Assembly (NCBI GenBank): GCA_021324435.1
Contig: JAJPIZ010000004.1
Coordinates: forward strand, 1 to 62,928
Length of the DNA: 62,928 nt
Reading direction: 5' to 3'
Source: Anaerolineae bacterium
GTDB taxonomy: Bacteria > Chloroflexota > Anaerolineae > Anaerolineales > Villigracilaceae
Under the pieces are notes generated by a model, which was given only the letters and a program-made list of their open reading frames with translations, made no database searches and was not told the DNA's origin. A program made the translations under genes and the position numbers. This document shows positions 48,987 through 56,727 of this stretch, piece by piece (the first letter of the stretch is position 1; each line of letters starts with the position of its first letter).

Positions 48987-49874
48987 TTAGATGTAAATGA
49001 GATGGACCTGATTCCCGCCTGCTTCTTTGGCGCGGATCATAGCCTGGCGCGCCTGCTCGATCAGCGGCTCGACCTCGGTGGCGGCGCTAATGCGCGAGGC
49101 AGATGCAATCCCTGCGCTGATGGATACATTGACTGTATTGTTATTATAGGTGATGTCGGTGGAGTGGACGCCGCGAATAATGCGTTCAGCGATCTTCTCC
49201 GCGTCCGCGCCGATCACACCGGGCAAGGCGATGACAAACTGGTCTCCCGTCCATCGCCCGATGCAATCGTAAGGCCGGCTTTTTTCTCGAATAGCGTGGG
49301 AGACGATTTTCAAGGCCTCATCTCCTGTTTGAACGCCGTATTTCTCGTTGAGTGATTTGAAGTCGTCAATGTCCAGCGCGATCAAAGTCAGCGGCGATGA
49401 ACTGCGGCGGGCGCGCTCTAACTCACCCTGCGCGGTTCTGAAAAAGGCACTGCGGTTCATTAAACCCGTCAGGCTATCGTATACGGCCAGATTCTCAATC
49501 TGGTCGCGTGCCTGCGATAAACTATCACCGAGCGACATAAATCTCTGTCCGACCATGATCCTTGATCTAAGTTCGGTGATTCCCAGCGGCTTGTGCAGTG
49601 TGTCGTCCGCGTCTGCCAGATCGTTATCGGACGATGAAAGCACGAGAAAATATAACGTTGCTTTCGTGGAGGCGCGTGCGCGGCGGATGAATTCGCTTTT
49701 TTGGATTTCCTCCATGTCTTGGTCCGCGATGATGAACCGCGCCTCGCCTGTTCCGATCATTTGCAGAGCCTGTTCCGTGTTTTCGCTGACCAGCATCTCA
49801 TACCCGCTTTTTTCCAAAGCGTTCTGGATCAAAGAGCGTTCTTTTGTTCCGCGTTCCAGGACAAGGACTTTCAT
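48987..49874 (-). CDS. Receiver-GGDEF protein with degenerate active site
   Basis: The 295-residue protein has a receiver-like domain (1-110, MKVLVLERGTKERSLIQ, FIIADQDM) and a GGDEF domain (about 135-295: LAVYDSLTGLMNRSAFFR, IALDIDDFKSLNEKYG, SAGIAS). The signature GGDEF is TGDQF, so the metal-binding Glu is Gln. It is probably inactive or a c-di-GMP or GTP sensor. The start at 49874 has AAAGGAGAG upstream; a TATAAT (minus strand, 49893-49898) is the likely -10. Confidence 0.75.
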   Translation of the reverse strand: MKVLVLERGTKERSLIQNALEKSGYEMLVSENTEQALQMIGTGEARFIIADQDMEEIQKSEFIRRARASTKATLYFLVLSSSDNDLADADDTLHKPLGITELRSRIMVGQRFMSLGDSLSQARDQIENLAVYDSLTGLMNRSAFFRTAQGELERARRSSSPLTLIALDIDDFKSLNEKYGVQTGDEALKIVSHAIREKSRPYDCIGRWTGDQFVIALPGVIGADAEKIAERIIRGVHSTDITYNNNTVNVSISAGIASASRISAATEVEPLIEQARQAMIRAKEAGGNQVHLIYI

Positions 49875-49967
49875 ACGCTCTCCTTTTGCCAGATTATACC
49901 CCGTGCGCGGTGTGCTGTTGACAATTGCCATGTCCCATAGTAACATTTGCGGCGCTCTTTCCACAAC

Positions 49968-50039
49968 GCCGAGGTAGCTCAGTGGTAGAGCAGGGGACTC
50001 ATAAGCCCTTGGTCGTGAGTTCAAATCTCACCCTCGGCA
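49968..50039 (+). tRNA. tRNA-Met (anticodon CAT)
   Basis: Acceptor arms GCCGAGG (49968-49974) and CCTCGGC (50032-50038) pair fully. D-stem GCTC/GAGC, anticodon loop CTCATAA, T-arm GTGAG TTCAAAT CTCAC and discriminator A follow. The G1-C72 pair argues for elongator Met or the lysidine-modified Ile tRNA rather than initiator. CCA is not encoded. Confidence 0.9.
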
Positions 50040-50075
50040 CTATGACCCGCCAACAAGGCGGGTTTTGATTCGGTT

Positions 50076-50741
50076 ATGCCAATTCAAATTGATAAACTCG
50101 TGCGTAGTAAACGCCGAACGATTGCATTGATCGTCGAACGCGATGGCAGACTGACGGTCCGCGCGCCGATGCGTACGTCACAGCGCGAGATCGAATCCTT
50201 TGTGGCGGAAAAGGCGGATTGGATCGAACGGACGCGTCGGAAGATGAAATCCAACATTCTAACTCCAAAACAATATGTAGATGGCGAAAGGTTTCTGTTC
50301 CTCGGTTCTTCCTTTGACTTGAGACTGGTGAGGCCGCAACGACCCTCTCTCAAATTCGACAACGGATTCTACCTAAGTCGAAGCGCGGAAAAGCGAGGAG
50401 AAGCAGTCTTCACGCGCTGGTACAAAAAACGCGCTCTTGAAATTATTGCCGAACGCGTGAACCAATTTGCGAAACGACACGGTTTTTCCCCAAAACAGGT
50501 CAGGATCACCTCTGCACGGACCCGCTGGGGATCGTGCAGCCCGGATGGGACGTTGAACTTCACGTGGCGGCTGGCGATGGCCCCGCTCGAAGTGATTGAT
50601 TATGTGGTTGTGCATGAATTGGCGCATTTGCGTGTGAAGAATCATTCGAAAAGATTTTGGAGAGCGGTTGAGTCCATTTTGCCGGACTATAAACGCCAGC
50701 GAAAATGGCTGAGCGAACACGGCGAGAAGTTAACTTTATGA
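50076..50741 (+). CDS. YgjP-like (DUF45) metallopeptidase
   Basis: The 221-residue protein has the conserved ITSARTRWGSCSPDGTLNF and the zinc site VVHELAHLRVKNHSKRFW, as in YgjP and SprT-like metallopeptidases. It lies just after the tRNA gene and before the cupin gene. The substrate is unknown. Confidence 0.85.
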   Translation: MPIQIDKLVRSKRRTIALIVERDGRLTVRAPMRTSQREIESFVAEKADWIERTRRKMKSNILTPKQYVDGERFLFLGSSFDLRLVRPQRPSLKFDNGFYLSRSAEKRGEAVFTRWYKKRALEIIAERVNQFAKRHGFSPKQVRITSARTRWGSCSPDGTLNFTWRLAMAPLEVIDYVVVHELAHLRVKNHSKRFWRAVESILPDYKRQRKWLSEHGEKLTL

Positions 50742-50758
50742 ACTTGTTTTGATACAAT
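50730..50758 (+). promoter_or_regulatory. Promoter of the cupin gene, probable leaderless start
   Basis: TTAACT at 50730-50735, a 17-base spacer, TACAAT at 50753-50758, then six bases to the ATG at 50765. The spacing puts the transcript start on the start codon. Confidence 0.6.
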
Positions 50759-50764
50759 CAAAGC

Positions 50765-51196
50765 ATGGCAACTACGCTGTCCGAATCTCTGATCGAAATC
50801 CGCGAATACGATGGCCCGGATTATAAGCCGCTCATTGATTTCCAGTCCTGGCGCGTGGCGTTGATGAATTACACACCCGATCTTTTGCCCGAAAGAATCA
50901 AACGAATGCAGAAACATACCGAGACCGATGAAGTCTTCGTTCTGCTGGCGGGGCGCTGTATTTTATTCTTGGGCGAAGGCGCTGAGGCGGTCACCAACAT
51001 CCATGCGGTGGACATGGAGTTGAACAAGTTATACAACGTGAAAAGGAATTGCTGGCATTCTCATACGTTCAGCCAAGACGCAAAAGTGTTGATCGTCGAG
51101 AATCGCGACACGGTCGAAGAGAATTCACCGTTTGTGAATCTGACCGAAGCTCAAAGCAAAGAAATCACCCGTTTGACAAAAGAACTCTGGCGCTAG
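50765..51196 (+). CDS. Cupin-fold protein
   Basis: This 143-residue single-domain protein with a cupin-like strand order has MQKHTETDEVFVLLAGRCIL, then KLYNVKRNCWHSHTFSQDAK and VLIVENRDT. His and Glu in HTETDEVF and the later His in WHSH are possible metal ligands. Function unknown. Its stop lies in the terminator hairpin. Confidence 0.65.
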   Translation: MATTLSESLIEIREYDGPDYKPLIDFQSWRVALMNYTPDLLPERIKRMQKHTETDEVFVLLAGRCILFLGEGAEAVTNIHAVDMELNKLYNVKRNCWHSHTFSQDAKVLIVENRDTVEENSPFVNLTEAQSKEITRLTKELWR

Positions 51197-51212
51197 CGCC
51201 AGAGTTCTTTTC
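51181..51212. terminator. Terminator between the cupin gene and ctaB
   Basis: AGAACTCTGGCG and CGCCAGAGTTCT form a perfect 12-pair stem around CTAG, followed by TTTTC. The genes on either side converge. Confidence 0.88.
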
Positions 51213-51228
51213 AATTACGCTGAAAAAT

Positions 51229-52119
51229 TTACAACCTGTAGGGGATGATCAGTAGCATTGTGCAAAGCATGTAGATCGAGGCGTATTTGTACAGCCTCAG
51301 ATTTGTTTTATCTGAGGGGTTGAAGACAACAGTTGCCGCCAGAAAGAGAAGCCCGGCGCTCAAGACGATAATCAAAGCGAGAATGCCCTCCGCCACGCCG
51401 ATCCAAACCGAGGCGGTGATCATTGCCAGGCCCGCGGTCATACTCGAAGTCGCGATGGCGAGGCGGGTGAAACTAATGCCATATGTAGATGGAAAGGTCG
51501 GCACGCCTGCGGCTTTGTAATCTTCAAAAAACTTCAGGCTGAACGTCAGTGTATGTGTGGGGATCCAAAATAAAATCGCGGCGGCCAGCAAAATCCCGAT
51601 TGGCTCGATCCGCCCAACGGCCAGCACGCGCCCTGAAAGGATCGGCATTGCGCCTGAAATCCCGCCCCACACAATAGACCAGCACGTGCGGCGCTTCAGC
51701 CACATGCTGTACACGACCACATCGAGGAAAAGTCCGGCAAATACCACAACCCCATAAAAAAGATTTACGAGCAATGCCCATCCGACGCCGATGGTTGAAA
51801 CGATTATCCCCAGCCGCAAGACTTCATTTGCCGTCACTTGTCCTGCCGAGGTGGGGCGCTTGTGTGTGCGCTTCATCTTTGCGTCAACGTCGCGATCCCA
51901 CCACATGTTGAGGATCGTCGAGCCGCTGATTGCAAGGAACAAACTGGGAATCATTTGCAGGAACTCGCCCCAGCGCACTGCCGCGTGCGCGCTCAAATAA
52001 CCCGCGATACCCGTCATGAGCAAAAGCCCTGTTTGCAGGGATTTGATCAGCGCCCAATATAAGCGGATTTTTATTTTCAAAGTGGAGCTGAGAGATGACT
52101 GCCCGGTGAGCAAGGACAT
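51229..52119 (-). CDS. ctaB: Protoheme IX farnesyltransferase (heme O synthase)
   Basis: The 296-residue UbiA-family membrane protein carries NMWWDRDVDAKMKRTHKRP, the CtaB form of the first Asp motif, and PTFPSTYGISFTRLAI at the second. It makes heme O from heme B, needed by heme-copper oxidases. Its presence next to an anaerobic carbon pathway hints at facultative or micro-aerobic respiration. AGGAG seven bases before 52119 decides the start. Confidence 0.88.
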   Translation of the reverse strand: MSLLTGQSSLSSTLKIKIRLYWALIKSLQTGLLLMTGIAGYLSAHAAVRWGEFLQMIPSLFLAISGSTILNMWWDRDVDAKMKRTHKRPTSAGQVTANEVLRLGIIVSTIGVGWALLVNLFYGVVVFAGLFLDVVVYSMWLKRRTCWSIVWGGISGAMPILSGRVLAVGRIEPIGILLAAAILFWIPTHTLTFSLKFFEDYKAAGVPTFPSTYGISFTRLAIATSSMTAGLAMITASVWIGVAEGILALIIVLSAGLLFLAATVVFNPSDKTNLRLYKYASIYMLCTMLLIIPYRL

Positions 52120-52184
52120 AATTACTCCTAAAATCAATGGAGCGGATATCGCGCCTAATTGTACCGCGCTCCCTTCGCGCGAAA

Positions 52185-53531
52185 CTAAGCAATTGATAAG
52201 TCTCGGCGCAACAAATCCTCCACCGTTTCGCGCCGGACGATTAACTTTGCTTTGCCTTCTTCGAGCAGAACCACTGCCGGACGCCGCGCTCCATTGTAAT
52301 TGCTCGACATGCTGAGATGATACGCGCCACTGACCGGCACCGCGATCAAATCACCTTCTTCGATCTTTGGCATCGGCAAATCTTCGATGACGACATCGCC
52401 GGACTCGCAATATGGCCCGGCGATGGAAACACGCTCGCTCATTTCCCGACTTGGACCGGCTACCGTTAAACAGGAATATCTCGCCCCGTACATGGCGTGA
52501 CGCGGATTGTCCGTCATGCCGCCATCGGTGAGAATCCAGGTCCGTTCGCCGCGGCGTTTGATCGCGCCGACGCGATAGACAGCGACTCCCGCGCGCGCCA
52601 CGAGACTACGCCCCGGCTCAAGATGCAAAACCGGCAATTTAAGTCCGCGCGTTTTACAGCCTTTTGTTACGCTCTCCGCGATCCTGCGGACATAATCTCC
52701 GATATCTGGTTGAGGCAATTCGTCCTCGTGATAAGCCGCGCCCCATCCGCCGCCGGGGGAGAAGTGCCACTCTCCTGCAAAGCCGATCTCCTTCGATACA
52801 TCCAGTCCCAACTCGATGGCCGAGATCAGGGGCGAGGGATCGCGAAAGTTCGAACCCTGGTGAAAATGGATTCCTTTCAATGGCAAGTTATGTTCCTTGC
52901 AAAACGACGCGGCCTCCAAAATTTCCTCGCGCGTCATACCGAACTTGCTGTCATGTTGACCGGTCTGTGTGTGGCTGTGATGGGTTGCAACGGCCACACC
53001 TGGGAGGAGACGAAGCCAGACAGATATGTCACTCTGAGCGAAGCGAAGAGTCTCTTCGACAATCAGTGTCACTCTGAGGGAGCGTAGCGACCGAAGAGTG
53101 ACACTGATTCTCTTCAGTTCGGTTAGATTGTCAACGACAATCGTTCCCGCATGTTGAATAGCGGAATTTAAATCCGCAGGCGACTTGTTGACGCCATGCA
53201 CGAGAATCTTTTCGCGCGGCGCGCCGCCTGCGACGGCGATGCCAATTTCGCCCTCGCCCGTGCAATCCACCCATAACTGGTGTTGTTGCGTCCATTCGGC
53301 GATGGCTTTGCAGAGAAAGGCTTTGCCTGCGTAGGTGATTTCTGCTTGCGCGGGATAGTATGTTTGCAATGCGCCTTTGTACGCGGCGACGGAGGCATCC
53401 ATCGTGGCGCGGTCATAAATGTATAACGGAGTCCCGTACTCGTCCGCGAGAGAGGCGAGGGAACGTCCGGCAATGTGGAGTGTGTCGTTTTGAATCGTCG
53501 TTGAATCCGGGAAGAGGCCGAGTCGTTTCAT
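52185..53531 (-). CDS. lysA: Diaminopimelate decarboxylase, with in-frame repeat
   Basis: The 448-residue PLP enzyme of lysine biosynthesis has YGTPLYIYDRATMDA, ITYAGKAFLCKAIAEW with the PLP Lys, GIHFHQGSNF, HFSPGGGWGA, LHLEPGRSLVARAGV and AGPYCESGDVVIEDL. Near residue 145 an extra segment (VTLRSLRSLRVTLIVEETLR, then FAQSDI) replaces the few residues usual before the LLPGVAV strand. It is encoded by two facing copies of a TGTCACTCTGAG repeat (53028-53110). The frame stays open and catalytic residues are intact. Confidence 0.9.
   Translation of the reverse strand: MKRLGLFPDSTTIQNDTLHIAGRSLASLADEYGTPLYIYDRATMDASVAAYKGALQTYYPAQAEITYAGKAFLCKAIAEWTQQHQLWVDCTGEGEIGIAVAGGAPREKILVHGVNKSPADLNSAIQHAGTIVVDNLTELKRISVTLRSLRSLRVTLIVEETLRFAQSDISVWLRLLPGVAVATHHSHTQTGQHDSKFGMTREEILEAASFCKEHNLPLKGIHFHQGSNFRDPSPLISAIELGLDVSKEIGFAGEWHFSPGGGWGAAYHEDELPQPDIGDYVRRIAESVTKGCKTRGLKLPVLHLEPGRSLVARAGVAVYRVGAIKRRGERTWILTDGGMTDNPRHAMYGARYSCLTVAGPSREMSERVSIAGPYCESGDVVIEDLPMPKIEEGDLIAVPVSGAYHLSMSSNYNGARRPAVVLLEEGKAKLIVRRETVEDLLRRDLSIA
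53028..53110. repeat. Paired TGTCACTCTGAG repeats, in frame in lysA
   Basis: TGTCACTCTGAGCGAAGCGA (53028-53047) and TGTCACTCTGAGGGAGCG (from 53068) with CGAAGAGTGACA at the right end can fold together. The same family is at 15168-15226 and 62848-62928, both between genes. Confidence 0.85.
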
Positions 53532-53569
53532 GAATTGTTCTGCTGTAAAGGGATTTCAAACCTGCTGGA

Positions 53570-53677
53570 TCAACGTTCCGATATTTCTTGGATCGTCTCA
53601 GCGATGCGCACGCGGTTTCTGCCGAGTTTCTTTTGTGCCGGAATCATAGCATGAACTTCTCCCCGCTGTCGTTGCAT
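53570..53677 (-). pseudogene. Possible GGDEF-domain C-terminal remnant
   Basis: A 35-residue frame has AMIPAQKKLGRNRVRIAE, like the last helix of GGDEF domains (AKKxGRNRV). There is no upstream domain. It may be a broken 3' end or chance. Confidence 0.3.
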
Positions 53678-53682
53678 TAGCC

Positions 53683-54060
53683 TTACTGGCCGAAGAACAA
53701 TTGCCACCAGATTTGCCAGTTTGGCATGGGGGTGGATGTAGGCGTTGACGGTTCGGATTGAATGGAGGCCGCGCCGGGTTGCCCCACCGGGACCACGGGC
53801 TGGTCGCCGGGCTGGACGTAATGGCCCTCACTGCGCGCCCAATCCTGGACCGCCTGGTCGGATCCCGCGTAAGCGACCTGAGTTTCCAGCGCGGCCTGAG
53901 TCTGCTGAACCTGCGTGGCCTGCACGCTCATGACCTGCGCTTGTTTTTTCAGGCGGTCAAGATTCTCGAGGCGCGCGTTGAAGTCCATGACCATCAGGAT
54001 GAACACGAGGATGCCCGCAAAAACAGCCACGCGACGCGGATTAATCGGCCAGCGATCCAT
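53683..54060 (-). CDS. FtsB/DivIC-like septum-formation protein
   Basis: The 125-residue protein has a short basic start, one membrane helix (VAVFAGILVFILMVMDF), a coiled coil (about 30-65: LENLDRLKKQAQVMSVQATQ) and the WARSEGHYVQPGD motif typical of the family. The tail is Pro, Ser and Thr-rich. It likely acts in the cell-division complex. It is convergent with the lysA side and divergent from rplI. Confidence 0.75.
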   Translation of the reverse strand: MDRWPINPRRVAVFAGILVFILMVMDFNARLENLDRLKKQAQVMSVQATQVQQTQAALETQVAYAGSDQAVQDWARSEGHYVQPGDQPVVPVGQPGAASIQSEPSTPTSTPMPNWQIWWQLFFGQ

Positions 54061-54088
54061 GGCAGAATCTTACTCGTTGTGTGCAAGG

Positions 54089-54117
54089 TTGGCAAGGCGG
54101 TCACTCTCTGGTACAAT
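54089..54117 (+). promoter_or_regulatory. Sigma-70-type promoter of rplI
   Basis: TTGGCA at 54089-54094, 17-base spacer, TACAAT at 54112-54117. A leader of about 65 bases follows, with GAAAGG before the ATG. Confidence 0.72.
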
Positions 54118-54187
54118 GTCCGCCCGTTGAACGTAGTACCCTTCGTTCAACGAAAAATCATCTTCCGTTGGAAAGGGCTTGAACGAA

Positions 54188-54748
54188 ATGAAAGTATTGC
54201 TGATCAAGGACGTTTACAAATTAGGCCGCGCCGGCGACGTGAAAAAAGTCGCTGACGGGTATGGCCGCAACTTCCTGCTAACGCAGGGATTGGCTGTGCT
54301 CGCTACACCCGGCGCGATGAAGACTGCCGAAAAGATTCGCAAGCAGGCCGAGGTCAAGCGCGCGCAACTCAACAGTGAACTCAAAGACCTGGCCGATCAC
54401 ATCAACGGCATCACGCTCACCTTCGCCGCCAAAGCCGGTGAGACCGGCAAACTGTACGGCTCGATCACCACGCAGGATGTAGCCAATGCCATCATGGAAC
54501 AGACCAAGTATGAGGTCAAGCGCCAGCAGATTGACATGCAACCGATCCGTGAAGTGGGTGAGTTCAAGGCCCACGTCCGCTTGACGATTGACTTGATTCC
54601 TGAAATCAAAATCATCGTCCATCGCGAAGGCGAAGCCGCGGAAGCCGAGGCAGAAGCCGAGCCTGAAGTCAAAGAGAAACCCAAGCGTGCGCCGCGCGCT
54701 CGTAAGAAGGCAGAAGAAGCGCCCGCCGAACCTGCAAAAGCTGAATAA
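54188..54748 (+). CDS. rplI: Ribosomal protein L9, acidic C-terminal extension
   Basis: The 186-residue protein has MKVLLIKDVYKLGRAGDVKK, GYGRNFLLTQGLAVLATPG and the C-terminal domain EVGEFKAHVRLTIDLIPEIK. About 35 residues beyond usual L9 are Ala, Glu and Lys-rich (EAEAEAEPEVKEKPKRAPRA). Such tails occur in several phyla. The start is the ATG at 54188. Confidence 0.93.
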   Translation: MKVLLIKDVYKLGRAGDVKKVADGYGRNFLLTQGLAVLATPGAMKTAEKIRKQAEVKRAQLNSELKDLADHINGITLTFAAKAGETGKLYGSITTQDVANAIMEQTKYEVKRQQIDMQPIREVGEFKAHVRLTIDLIPEIKIIVHREGEAAEAEAEAEPEVKEKPKRAPRARKKAEEAPAEPAKAE

Positions 54749-54757
54749 GCTCTCATC

Positions 54758-54806
54758 CATCACCGGCTCAAATGGGCCGGTGATGTTGTGCTACAATATT
54801 TCCCGT
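54758..54806 (+). promoter_or_regulatory. Hairpin plus -10 before the RodZ-like gene
   Basis: ATCACCGGC and GCCGGTGAT (about 54759-54785) form a hairpin that could end the rplI transcript. TACAAT follows at 54792-54797, nine bases before the ATG at 54807, so the new transcript would be almost leaderless. No clear -35. Confidence 0.45.
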
Positions 54807-56725
54807 ATGTCTGAAACAATCGGCGATAAACTCAAACGGGCGCGTGAAGCGCGTCAACTCACGCTCGAGCAGGTCGCGCAGACCACGCGCATTCGCCCGC
54901 GTTACCTCGAGGCGCTTGAGCGCGGCGATCTTTCCGCGATCCCATCCAACGCGCAGGCGCGCGGCTTCTTGCGAATCTATGCGGAGTTCCTCGGCCTGGA
55001 CTCAAACTCGCTCGTGCCTGTTCGACCAGCTGAACCTGAGCCCGCTTCATCTCTTGACGTTGAGCCGCCCTCCGCGCCAGAGACCGTTTCTCCGCCTGCG
55101 CCGTCGCGTCCCGGCCTGCTGAAGAGTTTGCGCGAGCGCTTTACGCGCCGCGCCGAACCGAAGCAAGACGCGCCGGTTGAGGAATCCAAACCTGTCGCCG
55201 AAACTCAATCTCCCGCGCCGGAGCTGGAACCATTTGTCCCCCTGCGTTACACGGAAGAACTGCCCGCCGAACCCGCGCCCGCCGTTCAAGAATCCGCTCC
55301 GCCGCAAGAACCGGCACCCGCGACATCTCCCCGCAAAACAAACGCGCGCAAAAACGGAACGAAAAGAGTCAAACTGCTCGATTCAAGCGAGGGTGAGAAT
55401 GTTGATGAAGTAAAAAAAAAGTTAGCCGCCGCGCTTCCGAACCGGTCTCGCATGAAGCGCGTGTAATCGCCGCGCAGGCCGAATTTCTTTCGTCCGCGCC
55501 GCCCATTGATGAGGGTCAGGAAGCGACGCATGAACAAACGCATATTGAAGATGCGCGCGGTGTGGAAGAACCCCAGCAGGAAACGACAACCGAAATTCCA
55601 TCTCAGCCCATGGAACAGGATGGGATTTGGCCGCGTTTGCGCGGCTGGCTGACCGGATTGGTCAAAGTCAAATCAACGGCGGCCCGGCCAAAGGTCGAGG
55701 AAGAAGCGGAAGCCATCACGCTGGAAACCAGCGCGCGTGATTTCAATCCCATTCCTGCTGAACCTGACTCGGCCAAATCCTCCGATGAAATTTTCGCGGA
55801 GGTCGGCAAGCAGTTGCGTGAACGACGTGAGATGTTGAGTCTCACGTACGCTGAAGTGGAGCGTCATACGCGCGTGCGCGCCGCGTATTTGAAAGCGCTG
55901 GAAGAGGGCCTACTGGATCAATTGCCCTCGCCCGTGCAGTCGCGCGGCATCCTCGCTAATTACGCGGGTTTCCTCGATTTGGATGTGGACGCGATCCTTT
56001 TGCATTTTGCGGATGGAATCCAAGCGCGCTACCGCGAGCGCCAATCGGAAAAGCCGAAGCGTTCGCGCTCGCACATGACCGTGAACACAAGCCTGCCGCC
56101 TTTACGAACTTTCATTGCCAGCGACTTGGTCTTCGGCGGCGGAATGGCGATCATGCTTTTGTTGTTTGCCATTTGGGGCATCAGCCGCGTGGCGGTGATC
56201 CGCTCGAACTCACATCCACAGCCGACGGCTCCGTCCATCTCGGATATCTTGGCAGAGACAGCCGCGCCGACTCTCGTGCAGGAAGTGACTCTTATCCCCG
56301 CGCAGAATACGGCGCAGGCGCCATTAGAATTAACGGCCACGCTTGAATTTCAAACGTTAGGCCCGAACATCAAAGTTCAACTGGCCATCGTATCAGTGGA
56401 ACGAACGTACATGCGCGTGACGGTGGATGGCAAAGTCCAGTTCGATGGACGCACCTCGCCGGGCATCACGTATTCGTATGATGCAAATGATCAGATTGAA
56501 GTGCTGGTTGGAAATGCCTCGGCGGTCCGCATCACGTTCAATGGCCGTGATCTTGGAATCATGGGCGGCTTCGGCGAAGTGGTTGACCGCGTATACTCGG
56601 TGCAAGGCGTGGTCACGCCCACATCCACTCAACCGCCAACGCCAACCATCACAGCCACTCCAACCATCACGCAAACACCGACGCGCACGCCAACTGTCAC
56701 TCCCACTCCCAAACCCGGAGGATAA
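54807..56725 (+). CDS. RodZ-like protein with two HTH domains, joined by a -1 frameshift
   Basis: Two frames read as one protein of about 640 residues. Frame one (54807-55466) has a Cro/RodZ-type HTH (IGDKLKRAREARQLTLEQVA, RPRYLEALERGDLSAIPSN) and a Pro/Ala/Glu-rich linker. Frame two (to 56725) has a second HTH (KQLRERREMLSLTYAEVERH), a membrane helix (GGGMAIMLLLFAIWGISRVA) and a DUF4115-like domain (VDGKVQFDGRTSPGITYSYD) with a Thr/Pro-rich tail. RodZ links the cytoskeleton to cell shape. They meet at an A9G run (55412-55421). This may be a sequence error or a real frameshift; unshifted translation would give a 219-residue soluble protein. Confidence 0.8.
55412..55461 (+). promoter_or_regulatory. 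Candidate -1 frameshift signal
   Basis: Nine A then G put the heptamer A AAA AAG in the zero frame, as in dnaX. A perfect stem CGCGCTTC (55430-55437) with GAAGCGCG (55454-55461) starts nine bases later. A homopolymer deletion gives the same picture. Confidence 0.4.
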
Positions 56726-56727
56726 TT

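Noticed and set aside
49968-50039. Initiator tRNA
   Set aside because: The first acceptor base pair G1-C72 is intact, unlike bacterial initiator tRNA.
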